From Marinobacter salarius (lineage in GTDB: Bacteria; Pseudomonadota; Gammaproteobacteria; Pseudomonadales; Oleiphilaceae), in assembly GCF_032922745.1 (NCBI RefSeq), contig NZ_CP136693.1, positions 124,001 to 188,000 on the forward strand: a DNA stretch of 64,000 nt, given 5' to 3'. Shown here one piece after another: positions 54,345-63,216 of the stretch. The position numbers were made by a program, and so were the translations under genes. Numbering within the stretch: the stretch's first letter is position 1; each line of letters opens with the position of its first letter. The notes under the pieces were generated by a model. The model was not told where the DNA came from. It saw only the letters and a program-made list of their open reading frames with translations, and did not search any database.

Positions 54345-54359
54345 TGATAATTATTGTCA
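54345..54359 (-). promoter_or_regulatory. Fur-like box upstream of bfd
   Basis: TGATAATTATTGTCA is a near-perfect inverted repeat (TGATAAT-T-ATTGTCA, one mismatch) of the Fur half-site GATAAT, 32 bases before the bfd ATG. Confidence 0.65.
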
Positions 54360-54409
54360 TTTGCATGCAGCTTTGCAAGCCCAAAGAGCGATTTTTGTGC
54401 AAATTCTTT

Positions 54410-55702
54410 TTAACCGCCCGCCTCACGGGTCAGGTTTCTGGCGCCATCGTGTGTAACGACCACATTATCCTCAATGCGAATACCGCCGCACCCTCGTAAT
54501 TCATCGATCACTGAACGGTTAAAGTTCTTCCCCAGTGGCCCATCCAATACCGGGTCCAGCAATGAAGGAATGATATAAAGCCCCGGCTCTATGGTGACGA
54601 CCATGCCTGCCTCCAGGGTCCGGGTCAGGCGTAGGAATGGGGCGTCTGACGGCGGCGGTTCTTTCTTGCCAGAGACGTCATGCACCTGAACTCCCAGGAA
54701 ATGACCAATACCGTGCGGAAAGAACGCCCTGGTAACGCCCTGCTCCACCAGGGTTTCGTCATCCACCCCCTGAACCACTCCGGCGGCATTCAACAGTGCC
54801 GCAATGCCTTGGTGGGTCTTGCGATGGATCGCCACATACTCCACGCCGGGTGCAACCATCCCGCACAGCCGTTGCTGCAATTGTTCCAGCCCCTGAATCA
54901 ACGCGGCAAAACGTCTTTCCCCTGTCCCGGGCGTGGTGCGAGTAATGTCGGAACAGTAACCGCGAAAACGGACACCGGCGTCGATCAGAAGGCTGCGGGG
55001 ACGCGCAGGGGCTTCGGTGTCATAGTATTGGTAATGCAGGGTGCCGGCGTGTTCATTCACGCCGATAATACTGTGATACGGCGCTTGGGCTTCACGCTGC
55101 CCGGTCGTCTGCTGGTAGGCCAGGTTTATTTCAAACTCACTGCCTCCGTCCAGAAACGTCTTTCGGGCCGCCCAGTGGCCCTGCATGGCAATGTGGTTGG
55201 CACGAGCCAGGCAGGCTATTTCATACGGGGTTTTATGCACCCGGGTTTCGTCCAGAGCAGACAACAGGCCCTCCGGATTATGCTCCCCATCAACCCCGGA
55301 CAACTGGGACGGGTCGCCCACAACGGCAAGCCTGCCATCGAAGTTCATTACCGGCGCTTCCCGACGATCACTGGAACGCACCTCCATCGACTGCAGCCAG
55401 GGCTCGTCCGGCAATTCCGGAGTGGCATGCCAGAAGTCCACGGGGTGATAAAGACTGAGCAGCGGCTTATGCCCGGGCCGGATAAGTAACCAGCTGTGTT
55501 CCTGCCCGGTCAGCCCGGTCCAGTGCAGGAAGGGGCCATAGCCCTGAAAATGCCATGCCTGGTCGTCACCATAACGCACGGGTGCGGCGCCGGAACTGAT
55601 CAGCAGACCGTCATAACCCTGCTCGGCGATGGCGTGCTCGTAACGCTGCTGAAGCGTGCGAATATGGTCCGTCTGCAGTGACAGTAACTCGATGTCAGAC
55701 AT
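54410..55702 (-). CDS. M24 family Xaa-Pro peptidase
   Basis: A 430-residue metallopeptidase with an N-terminal creatinase-like domain (about 1-165) and a pita-bread catalytic domain. Metal ligands: Asp in LLIDAGVRFRG, Asp in CSDITRT, His in FPHGIGHFLGVQVHD, Glu in TIEPGLYI and Glu in GIRIEDNVVVT. The form resembles Xaa-Pro dipeptidase (PepQ). The start overlaps the 3' end of the LysR gene by 8 bases, so the two were probably cotranscribed before the insertion. Confidence 0.88.
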   Translation of the reverse strand: MSDIELLSLQTDHIRTLQQRYEHAIAEQGYDGLLISSGAAPVRYGDDQAWHFQGYGPFLHWTGLTGQEHSWLLIRPGHKPLLSLYHPVDFWHATPELPDEPWLQSMEVRSSDRREAPVMNFDGRLAVVGDPSQLSGVDGEHNPEGLLSALDETRVHKTPYEIACLARANHIAMQGHWAARKTFLDGGSEFEINLAYQQTTGQREAQAPYHSIIGVNEHAGTLHYQYYDTEAPARPRSLLIDAGVRFRGYCSDITRTTPGTGERRFAALIQGLEQLQQRLCGMVAPGVEYVAIHRKTHQGIAALLNAAGVVQGVDDETLVEQGVTRAFFPHGIGHFLGVQVHDVSGKKEPPPSDAPFLRLTRTLEAGMVVTIEPGLYIIPSLLDPVLDGPLGKNFNRSVIDELRGCGGIRIEDNVVVTHDGARNLTREAGG

Positions 55703-56144
55703 GCTTGCTTTCCAGTGTTTTCCAGAGGGTTAGCAGATCGTCGGAACGGGGCTCACGCAGGCGAATCAAGCGGATCTCCAATGGCACATCGCAACGTTTG
55801 TCCCCGGCCCGGGTAAGACTGCCGAAACGCTCGCTCTTTTCCGTCATTCGTTGTGGCAGCCACCCCATGCCAAAGCCCTGTTTTACCAGCGCCTTGATAC
55901 CGGCCGATTGGGTATTTTCATTCAGTGGCAACAAGTTGGCTGGCAGCTTGCATCTGTTCAGATGCCCCTCAATGGCAGACTGCAGGAACCCCCGGGAGTG
56001 ATAGGCAATCAGCGGGACGGGCTGCTCCGGCGTGCCCGGCAGCGCAAATCGTGGTTGCCCGTTTTCATCGGCCACACTTACAGGCACCAGAAATTCCCTC
56101 GCCAGCGTCACCCATTCGTAGCGGTCTGGCAAGCCCCCGATATC

Positions 56145-56969
56145 TTAGACACCTGACAGCTTTGTGAAGTACTGCTTTTCGAAGTCCACCGGCGACAAGC
56201 CACCGTTGTTGCCGTGACGGCGAACCGGGTTATAAAACATCTCGATGTAATCGAAGATATCCTGCCGGGCTGTTTCCCGATCCTTGTAGATTTTCCGCTT
56301 CACTCGCTCACTTTTGAGTAATGAGAAGAAGCTTTCCGCAACCGCATTGTCGTGACAGTTTCCGCGACGGCTCATACTGGGCTTCAAACGGTGGTCCTTC
56401 AGGAAATCTCTCCATTCACGGCTGGTGTATTGAGAGCCTTGATCTGAATGAATCAGAACCTCGTGTTTCGGTCTGCGCCTCCAGGAGGCCATGAGCAAGG
56501 CGTCCATTACCAAATCCGTCGACATTCGCGGCTTCATGGACCAGCCCACAATTTGCCGGGAGAACAAGTCCAGAACGGTGGCGAGATACAAAAATCCCTC
56601 GTGGGTACGAATGTAGGTAATGTCAGTCACCCATCGCTCATTTGGTTTCTGGGCCTCAAAATCTCGATCCAAATGATTGGGCGCAACATGCGCTGGCTCT
56701 CCGCCGTAGTAGCCTTTGTGGCGCTTGTAGCCGCGCTGAGCACGGATACCTTCGGCCTTCATTAATCGGTACACCCGATTCTTACTGCACCTCTCGCCGA
56801 GGTCTTTGAGATCAAGGGTGATATTTCGGTAACCGTACACGCCACCACTTTCGAGCCAAGCCTGTTTGATCAGCCCCACCAAGCGACGGTTGGCCTTGGC
56901 GCGAGGACTTTCCGGTTTATGCAGCCAGGCATAGAAGCCACTGAAATGGACGCCCAGAACCCGGCACAT
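56145..56969 (-). CDS. IS3-family transposase OrfB (DDE integrase domain)
   Basis: A 274-residue catalytic part with HTH_21-like start (CRVLGVHFSGFYAWLHKPES) and rve domain: Asp in WVTDITYI, Asp in LIHSDQGSQYTS, Glu in NAVAESFFSLLKSE (D-D-35-E). The open frame continues upstream of the ATG (RVRV), as expected for an OrfAB fusion made by frameshifting. Its TAA lies at the very end of the element. OrfA is broken, so the fusion cannot now be made. Confidence 0.9.
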   Translation of the reverse strand: MCRVLGVHFSGFYAWLHKPESPRAKANRRLVGLIKQAWLESGGVYGYRNITLDLKDLGERCSKNRVYRLMKAEGIRAQRGYKRHKGYYGGEPAHVAPNHLDRDFEAQKPNERWVTDITYIRTHEGFLYLATVLDLFSRQIVGWSMKPRMSTDLVMDALLMASWRRRPKHEVLIHSDQGSQYTSREWRDFLKDHRLKPSMSRRGNCHDNAVAESFFSLLKSERVKRKIYKDRETARQDIFDYIEMFYNPVRRHGNNGGLSPVDFEKQYFTKLSGV

Positions 56970-57046
56970 GACACGGACTCGAAATTCACTCTGGTGAGCC
57001 CTGATGAAGCGATACTTTACTTGGACTCCTTGGCAAAGAACGCTGC

Positions 57047-58282
57047 GGTGAGTTCAACCGGTCAATGCAAATATGCTTTGCAGCTTTTCAGCAGGTGTCA
57101 GGTAGTCGAGTGTTTTCCTCGGCCGCTCATTCAGTTTCCTCGCAAACGCATCTAACTGCTCCTGAGAATAACCCGAGATATCAGTCTTTTTGGGGAAATA
57201 CTGGCGCAATAGCCGATTTGTGTTTTCGTTGCTACCTCGTTGCCATGGGCTCTGTGGGTCACAGAAATATACCTGCATGTCGGTTGCCAACGTAAATGCC
57301 TTGTGGTTACCCAGCTCACCCCCTCGGTCCCAGGTCAGGCTTTTCTTAAGTTCCTCTGGGAGGCGGCCAACCTCTCGACAAAGTGCCGAAACAACGCTCG
57401 CCGTGTCTTTGCCTGCAACGTGTACCAGCATGGTAAAACGAGACTGCCGTTCGACAAGCGTTGCAATGTGCGAGTTCTTGGAACCGGATATCAGGTCGCC
57501 TTCCCAATGGCCTGGTATGGCCCTGTCTTCAACGTCTTTTGGTCGGGCACGGATAGATACTGCATCCGAGATGCTGGTGCGAGATTCCTCCTCTTCAGAG
57601 CTTCTGTGCCGTGACCTGCGCATACCGCGTCTTGAGCGAAGATGCTTAACAAGCTCTTTCTTCAGAACACCTCTGGCCTGAATAAAAAGACTCCGGTAAA
57701 TCGTTTCGTGGGACACATGCATCGACCTATCATCCGGGAACTGACGCTTTAACCAGCCTGCTACTTGTTCCGGAGACCAGTCAAGACGGAGCTTTGTGGC
57801 GACGGCAATCCGAAGTGCCTCATTCAGTGCAAGCGAGCATTTCTTAGGTCTCTTTGACTGAGCCCAGGCACGCTGATCTGCCAGGTTCGCTCGGTACTCG
57901 CTTCTCCCACCGTTACGATGCACCTCGCGACTGACGGTTGATGTGGACCGTTCGATCAGCTCAGCAATTTGGCTCAAACTCAGGCCAGCTGAGAGGCCTC
58001 GTGAGATCTCCTCTCGCTCGGCAGTGCTGAGCACCCTGGCGGATCTCGACCGTCCAGATGGTGCAATACCTCCGTGGATCGCAAGCATTCCAGTGATCGA
58101 CCCTGCATGTTTTCCCAGGGCCCTCCCAATCTCACTGAGCGACTGGCCTTTTTTCCACCTATCCCATAGCTCCTGCTTCTGCTGTGGAGTTAGCCCTCTG
58201 ACTTTTGAAACATACTGCTGCATCCTGAAAGCTCCGGTGAACACCAACGTGCATTATGTTGCACTGACCGGTTGAATCTACC
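57047..58282 (-). mobile_element. Complete IS30-family insertion sequence, 1236 bp
   Basis: Imperfect terminal repeats begin GGTGAGTTCAACCGGTCAAT at the left and GGTAGATTCAACCGGTCAGT at the right, read inward. The flanking 2-bp duplication GC lies at 57045-57046 and 58283-58284, a size usual for IS30. It lies in orfA of the IS3-family element and is therefore the younger insertion. Confidence 0.85.
57054..58223 (-). CDS. IS30-family transposase
   Basis: A 389-residue DDE transposase. N-terminal HTH regions: LTPQQKQELWDRWKKGQSLSEIGRALGKHAGSI and EREEISRGLSAGLSLSQIAELIERSTSTVSREVHRNGG. Catalytic acids are the Asp of HWEGDLISG, the Asp of LTWDRGGELGNH and the Glu of QRGSNENTNRLLRQYFPKKTD. I use the ATG at 58223; the stop is 7 bases inside the left end. 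No damage is seen. Confidence 0.93.
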   Translation of the reverse strand: MQQYVSKVRGLTPQQKQELWDRWKKGQSLSEIGRALGKHAGSITGMLAIHGGIAPSGRSRSARVLSTAEREEISRGLSAGLSLSQIAELIERSTSTVSREVHRNGGRSEYRANLADQRAWAQSKRPKKCSLALNEALRIAVATKLRLDWSPEQVAGWLKRQFPDDRSMHVSHETIYRSLFIQARGVLKKELVKHLRSRRGMRRSRHRSSEEEESRTSISDAVSIRARPKDVEDRAIPGHWEGDLISGSKNSHIATLVERQSRFTMLVHVAGKDTASVVSALCREVGRLPEELKKSLTWDRGGELGNHKAFTLATDMQVYFCDPQSPWQRGSNENTNRLLRQYFPKKTDISGYSQEQLDAFARKLNERPRKTLDYLTPAEKLQSIFALTG

Positions 58283-59143
58283 GCGGCCTTTTTTAGTATG
58301 TCGCGCTCCTCGCTGACCCGGCGCAATTCCGCTCTGAGCTTGCGCAGCTCTTCCTGCTGTTCGCTGATTTGTTGGTGTTGGCTTCCAGCATCGCCGTATA
58401 GCTTGATCCATTTGTGCAGGCTGGCCGAGGTAATCCCCAGTCTCCGGCACACATCAGTCACTTTATAGCCACGCTCAGTAACTTGTTTGACCGCTTCGAT
58501 TTTGAATTCTTCGGAGTAGCGCTTTCCGCTCATTACCAACACCTGTAGATTTGCGTTTAGTGTAACGCTATCAGGCGTCTACTGTATCGGGGGCTTGCCA
58601 GTCCTCGCTCAGATGATCCTTCCAGGGCAGATCCTCATGCCAGTAGCACAGCACCAGGTCACATTCGCCGCTATCCAGCGCATCCAGAAACTGCTCCCCC
58701 ACCCAGTTGGTGGCTTTCAGGTTCAGTTGTAGCCGCTCGGCCAATCCCTCCTGCCGGGCCCACCCCTGATAAAAGTGGGAAAACAGCCCCTGGGTTGATC
58801 CCACACTGATCCGGGCAGACGCCTCGGACTCCATGTCGCTGATCCGGTCTTTGGTTTCACGAACGTCCCGCGTTACGCGCTCGCACAGCTCAACGAAAGC
58901 CTCCCCCGCCGGTGTCAGCGACAATGGCAGGGTCTGGCGGTTGATCAGTGTTGCCCCCATGGCTTCCTCGAGAAGCTTGATGCGGCGGCTGAACGTCGGC
59001 TGGCTCACATGCTGCAGTTCAGCGGCACGTGAGAAATGACGCGTTCGGGCCAGCGCCATGAAGTCTTCAAGCCAGCGTATTTCCATGGTGTTACCAGCGT
59101 CGGGAATGGTTGTCAGGCATCATAGCCCATCGTGGGGAACTGG

Positions 59144-60163
59144 CTATAGCCGCCCTTCCTCCACCGCATGACACGCAACCTGGGCGCCGCCATCCGTCGC
59201 TATCAACTGAGGTATTTCCTGCCGGCATCGATCGTCGGCATACGGGCAGCGACCATGGAAGACGCAACCTGACGGCAACTGCACTGGTGTCGGAACCTCG
59301 CCCTGTAACCGGATATGGTTGGGCCGGTCGTCCTCCAGCTTTGGAATGGCCGACAGCAACGCCTGGGTATATGGATGCCTCGGGGTATTGAACAGCGTTC
59401 TGGTGTCTGCCAACTCGCATACCCGGCCAAGGTACATGACCGCGACCCGGGTACCAAAATGCTCTACCACGGCCAGATCATGAGTAATAAAAAGATAGGT
59501 CAGGTTGCGGCTTTCCTGAGCTTCCATCAGCAGGTTGAGCACCTGCGCCTGAATAGAGACGTCCAGCGCCGAAATCGGTTCGTCCGCAACGATGAACTCG
59601 GGGTCCACCGCCAGCGCCCGGGCAATGGCAATGCGCTGGCGCTGACCGCCGGAAAATTCATGACCAAAACGGCTACCCCAGTCCGGGTCGATCCCCACCG
59701 ACTCCATAACATCCTGCACCTTGTCACGGATCTGGGACTCCGAGGCATCCGGCTGATGAAAGCGAATTGGCTCTTCCAGGGTTTGCTGGATGGTCATCCT
59801 CGGGTTCAGCGAGGCGTAGGGGTTCTGGAATATCATCTGCATCTTGCGGCGGTACGGCAGCACCTCTTTACCGTCAAGATTGTCGATACGCTGGCCGTCG
59901 TAGTGGATCTCACCAGCGCTGGGAGACAACAACCCCATAACGGTACGGGCCACGGTCGATTTACCACAGCCGGACTCGCCCACAACACACAGCGCTTCGC
60001 CTTTCTGGACCTGCAGATCAACGCCATTGATCGCGTACACGGCTTCCTGTTTGCGGTGGAAACGACCGCCTTTGAATGAGATCTGCTCCAGCAGGCCACC
60101 GGAAAGATCAAACTTCTTCTCCAGGCCGCGTATATCGACCAGCGTGGATGACGGGGAGGTCAC
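59144..60163 (-). CDS. dppF: Dipeptide/oligopeptide ABC transporter ATPase (DppF/OppF-type)
   Basis: A 339-residue cytosolic ATPase: Walker A GESGCGKSTVA, signature HEFSGGQRQRIAIARAL, Walker B EFIVADEPISALD, H-loop ITHDLAVV. The C-terminal oligopeptide extension contains the Cys motif GCVFHGRCPYADDRC, which holds an iron-sulfur cluster in some relatives. It overlaps dppD by 4 bases and is the last gene of the operon. Confidence 0.93.
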   Translation of the reverse strand: MTSPSSTLVDIRGLEKKFDLSGGLLEQISFKGGRFHRKQEAVYAINGVDLQVQKGEALCVVGESGCGKSTVARTVMGLLSPSAGEIHYDGQRIDNLDGKEVLPYRRKMQMIFQNPYASLNPRMTIQQTLEEPIRFHQPDASESQIRDKVQDVMESVGIDPDWGSRFGHEFSGGQRQRIAIARALAVDPEFIVADEPISALDVSIQAQVLNLLMEAQESRNLTYLFITHDLAVVEHFGTRVAVMYLGRVCELADTRTLFNTPRHPYTQALLSAIPKLEDDRPNHIRLQGEVPTPVQLPSGCVFHGRCPYADDRCRQEIPQLIATDGGAQVACHAVEEGRL

Positions 60164-61158
60164 GATTCCACCTCCTGCATGCGTTTCTCCTGCTCAATAA
60201 GGTTGCTGACTTCGTAACAGGCCACATCCACATTACCCGACCGAACATACTCCGGCATCCGACGCTTGCACTGATCAGTGGCGAAGGAACAGCGTGGGTG
60301 GAAGGGGCAGCCTGTGGGCACATTCTTCAGGGACGGCATGGAACCCGGGATCTGGAACAGCCGCTCGCCGGGCTCACCCATCTGGGGCAGCGCGTTGATC
60401 AGCCCCTGGGTATAGGGATGCTGGGCATCATTGATGATTTCGCGGGTGGGCCCTTGCTCAATGATTCGGCCAGAATACATCACCAGCATGCGCTGGGTGA
60501 CCTGAGACACCACACCGAGGTCGTGAGTGATCAGCATCAGCGCCACGTTGTCCTGCTCGCACAGCTCCAACAGCAACGCCATGATCTCAGCCTGAATCGT
60601 CACATCCAGGGCCGTCGTCGGCTCATCCGCGATGATGATCTCCGGGTCCAGCAGCAATGCGATGGCGATGATAACGCGTTGGCGCATGCCGCCAGACAGT
60701 TCATGGGGGTATTGATCCAGGCGCTTGTCCGGCGACGGAATCTGTACCTTCCGCAGCTTGTTCAGGGCGATATCCCGGGCCGCCCTGGTGCTGATCCGGC
60801 GATGCGCCTTGAGCGCTTCCACCATCTGGGTGCCAATGGTCAGAACCGGGTTCAGGGTCATCATCGGGTCCTGGAAAATCATGGCGATGCGGTTGCCGCG
60901 AATCTTGCGCAGTTCCCGCTCGCTCATGGCGGCCAGGTCCTTACCCTCGAACAGGATCTGGCCAGCGGCAATGTAACCGGGCCGGGCGATCAGGTTGAGA
61001 ATGGAGAAAGCCGCTACGGATTTACCCGCGCCAGATTCCCCCACCAGCCCCAGGCGCTCGCCCTTGTCTAGGCTGAAACTGATGCCACGCAGAGCGGTAA
61101 GGTCCCCGCCACGGACAGCGAAGCGGGCCTCAAGATCTTTTACTTCCAGCAATGACAT
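60160..61158 (-). CDS. dppD: Dipeptide/oligopeptide ABC transporter ATPase (DppD/OppD-type)
   Basis: A 332-residue ATPase paired with DppF: Walker A GESGAGKSVAAFS, signature HELSGGMRQRVIIAIAL, Walker B EIIIADEPTTALD, and the C-terminal motif GCPFHPRCSFATDQCKRR. It starts 4 bases after the dppC stop. Confidence 0.94.
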   Translation of the reverse strand: MSLLEVKDLEARFAVRGGDLTALRGISFSLDKGERLGLVGESGAGKSVAAFSILNLIARPGYIAAGQILFEGKDLAAMSERELRKIRGNRIAMIFQDPMMTLNPVLTIGTQMVEALKAHRRISTRAARDIALNKLRKVQIPSPDKRLDQYPHELSGGMRQRVIIAIALLLDPEIIIADEPTTALDVTIQAEIMALLLELCEQDNVALMLITHDLGVVSQVTQRMLVMYSGRIIEQGPTREIINDAQHPYTQGLINALPQMGEPGERLFQIPGSMPSLKNVPTGCPFHPRCSFATDQCKRRMPEYVRSGNVDVACYEVSNLIEQEKRMQEVES

Positions 61159-61162
61159 GGCG

Positions 61163-62095
61163 TTACCCCTTGTACAGCCGTGGGTTCATGACATCCCGCA
61201 ACCAGTCACCCAGCAGGTTGATGACCAATACGAGTACCACCAGCACCAGACCGGGGATCAGGGTGATCCACCAGGAACCACTCTGGATGTAGTCAAAACC
61301 GGATTTGATCAGCGAGCCCAGCGACGGCTGTGTTTCCGGCATGCCCAGGCCCAGGAACGACAACGCGGCCTCGGAAATGATCGCGTTGGCGATCTGTACC
61401 GTGGCAATGACGAAAATCGGTGACAGGGTATTGGGCAGGATGTGGCGGAACATGATCCGACGGGTGCGAAACCCCATCACCTTCGCCGCATCCACGTATT
61501 CCTTTTTCTTCTCCGCCAATACCGAGGCCCTCACTGTACGGGCAATCTGAGGCCACTCTGCCACACCAATGATGAAGATCAGCATGTAGATAGCGACTTC
61601 GCCGAACATCAGATTGCCAAAGCTGGCCTTGAACACGGCACCCACAATGATCGCGACCATCAGAGTAGAGAACGACAGCTGCACATCGGCAATCCGCATC
61701 AGGATGGAGTCGACCCGACCGCCCAGATAGCCCGCCAGCAGGCCGAACAGGATGCCCAGCGCCGCTTGCAGGACAACCGCGCCAAACCCGATCAACAACG
61801 ACACCCGGGTGCCATACAGAATGGTGGAGAGCAAATCCCTGCCCTGGGCGTCGGTGCCCAGCGGGAAGGCCGGATCGGAGCCATCCAGGCCGACCGGTGG
61901 CAGCTCGGAGTTCATGATGTTGATCTGGGCCAGGTCGTAGGGGTCGGCCGGCGCCAGCAAAGGCGCAAAGACGGCCGCCAGCACCATGGACAACAGCACG
62001 ATAAAGCTGGCAATCGCCACCTTGTCGCGCTTGAAGCTGTACCAGAGGAAGGACTCGCGAAAGCGATCCCAGCGTGAAAGAGTCGCCGTCGTCAT
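61163..62095 (-). CDS. dppC: Dipeptide/oligopeptide ABC transporter permease (DppC/OppC-type)
   Basis: A 310-residue inner-membrane permease with about six helices. Features: the N-terminal OppC_N segment (FKRDKVAIASFIVLLSMVLAAVFAPLLAP), GSDPAFPLGTDAQGRDLLSTILYGTRVSLLIG, and the EAA loop YVDAAKVMGFRTRRIMFRHILPN that contacts the ATPases. It overlaps dppB by 4 bases. Confidence 0.94.
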   Translation of the reverse strand: MTTATLSRWDRFRESFLWYSFKRDKVAIASFIVLLSMVLAAVFAPLLAPADPYDLAQINIMNSELPPVGLDGSDPAFPLGTDAQGRDLLSTILYGTRVSLLIGFGAVVLQAALGILFGLLAGYLGGRVDSILMRIADVQLSFSTLMVAIIVGAVFKASFGNLMFGEVAIYMLIFIIGVAEWPQIARTVRASVLAEKKKEYVDAAKVMGFRTRRIMFRHILPNTLSPIFVIATVQIANAIISEAALSFLGLGMPETQPSLGSLIKSGFDYIQSGSWWITLIPGLVLVVLVLVINLLGDWLRDVMNPRLYKG

Positions 62096-63141
62096 GCTTT
62101 CTTACCTGTCAGTTTTACGGTGGGATTCACCAGACCGTAGATCAGATCCACCACGGTATTGGTAATCACGAATATCAGGCCTACCACCATCAGGTACGCC
62201 ACGATCAGGGGAATATCGCTGCGGGTGATGGCCTCCAGGAACATCAGCCCGACACCGGGCCACTGGAACACGGTTTCCGTAAGAATGGTGTAGGCCACCA
62301 TGATGCCGATCTGCACACCGCCCACGGTAATCACCGGCAGCATGGTGTTCTTGAGCGCGTGCAGGAAATAGACCCGGGAAGAGCTCAGGCCCTTGGCGCG
62401 GGCGTACCGGATGTAGTCGCTCTGCAGCACTTCCATCATTTCCGCACGGATCAGGCGGATGAACAGCGGCAGCATGATGGACGCCAGCGATACCGACGGC
62501 AGAATCAGGTGCAGGAGGCCGCCCTGGGAGAAAAAGCCGGATTCCCAGGTGCCGAATAACGGCGTCAGGTCATCACCCCGACCGTAGGACGGCAATCCGC
62601 CTTCAGTGGATAGTGCGGCGTTCAGCCACTGCCCCCAGCCAGCATCCTGCGGGAACCAGTCGACGGTGATACCGATCGAGAAAATCTGAATCAGTACGAT
62701 GGCGGTCAGGAACACCGGAATGGAAATCCCGACGGTACTGACCCCCATGAAGAATTTGGACAGCCATGCCTGAGGGCGAATCGCGGCGAACACCCCGATG
62801 GGCACCGAGAACACAATAATAATCAGGCTGGCGCCGATCACCAGCTCGAGGGTGGCCGGCAGGTGCTCAAGGATTACGTCCATGGTGGGCTTTCCGTAAA
62901 AATAGGAAATACCCAGGTCACCCTGCAGGGCGTTACCGGCAAACCGGACGTATTGCACAACCAATGGGTCATTCAGTCCCATTTCCTCACGGATCGCTTC
63001 CCGCTCATCCTGCGAGACGGACATGCCCACCATCTGTTGAAGCGGGTCGCCCAGGCCATCCTGAATGGCGAAAGCAATCACACTGATCACGAACATGACC
63101 AGTACGGCCTGGGAAATTCGCTGAACCAAAAACGCTAACAT
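62092..63141 (-). CDS. dppB: Dipeptide/oligopeptide ABC transporter permease (DppB/OppB-type)
   Basis: A 349-residue permease starting MLAFLVQRISQAVLVMFVISVIAF, the usual DppB N-terminal helix. It includes DPLVVQYVRFAGNALQGDLGISY and the EAA loop YIRYARAKGLSSSRVYFLHALKN. I use the ATG at 63141, with GGAA 8 bases upstream, over a longer frame to 63165. A periplasmic insert at about 180-220 is longer than in E. coli DppB. Confidence 0.92.
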   Translation of the reverse strand: MLAFLVQRISQAVLVMFVISVIAFAIQDGLGDPLQQMVGMSVSQDEREAIREEMGLNDPLVVQYVRFAGNALQGDLGISYFYGKPTMDVILEHLPATLELVIGASLIIIVFSVPIGVFAAIRPQAWLSKFFMGVSTVGISIPVFLTAIVLIQIFSIGITVDWFPQDAGWGQWLNAALSTEGGLPSYGRGDDLTPLFGTWESGFFSQGGLLHLILPSVSLASIMLPLFIRLIRAEMMEVLQSDYIRYARAKGLSSSRVYFLHALKNTMLPVITVGGVQIGIMVAYTILTETVFQWPGVGLMFLEAITRSDIPLIVAYLMVVGLIFVITNTVVDLIYGLVNPTVKLTGKKA

Positions 63142-63171
63142 GAAAAATTCCGGGTCAAGCTGCAAACAAAA

Positions 63172-63201
63172 GGCCGGCTCCAGGCTGATCCGAAGCCGGC
63201 C
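63172..63201 (-). terminator. Intercistronic hairpin between dppA and dppB
   Basis: On the minus strand GGCCGGCT and AGCCGGCC pair around a 14-base loop and are followed by TTTTG. It lies 16 bases after the binding-protein stop, the place where such operons often carry a partial terminator that keeps permease levels below binding-protein levels. Confidence 0.65.
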
Positions 63202-63216
63202 CGCCCATAAAGGCTG

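Larger units (their letters stand above)
57017..58533 (-). pseudogene. IS3-family OrfA, interrupted by IS30
   Basis: The N-terminal part MSGKRYSEEFKIEAVKQVTERGYKVTDVCRRLGITSASLHKWIKLYG (HTH) and a leucine-zipper stretch end at ERDILKKAA. After removal of the IS30 and one copy of its GC duplication the frame continues AFFAKESK and stops at 57017, the normal end of such OrfA proteins. Confidence 0.88.
56145..58584 (-). mobile_element. IS3-family insertion sequence in LysR, itself interrupted by IS30
   Basis: Ends are TTAGACACCTGACAGC at the left and, read inward from the right, CAGTAGACGCCTGATAGC. The flanks carry TATC on both sides (56141-56144 and 58585-58588). Without the inner IS30 and its 2-bp duplication the element is 1202 bp, normal for IS3. 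The target is the centre of a 32-bp perfect palindrome (arms CTGGCAAGCCCCCGAT and complement) in the LysR gene. Confidence 0.85.
55695..59086 (-). pseudogene. LysR-family regulator, split by nested insertion sequences
   Basis: The N-terminal part (59086 down to 58585) has the HTH FMALARTRHFSRAAELQHVSQPTFSRRIKLLEEAMGATLINR and the first part of the effector domain. The C-terminal part (56140 down to 55695) holds LVPVSVADENGQ and GFGMGWLPQRM. Deleting the insertion and one 4-bp duplication gives one frame of 315 residues through QAPD-IGGLPDRYEWV. It was probably a HypT/YjiE-like LysR regulator; the target is unknown. As it stands it is inactive. Confidence 0.85.
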
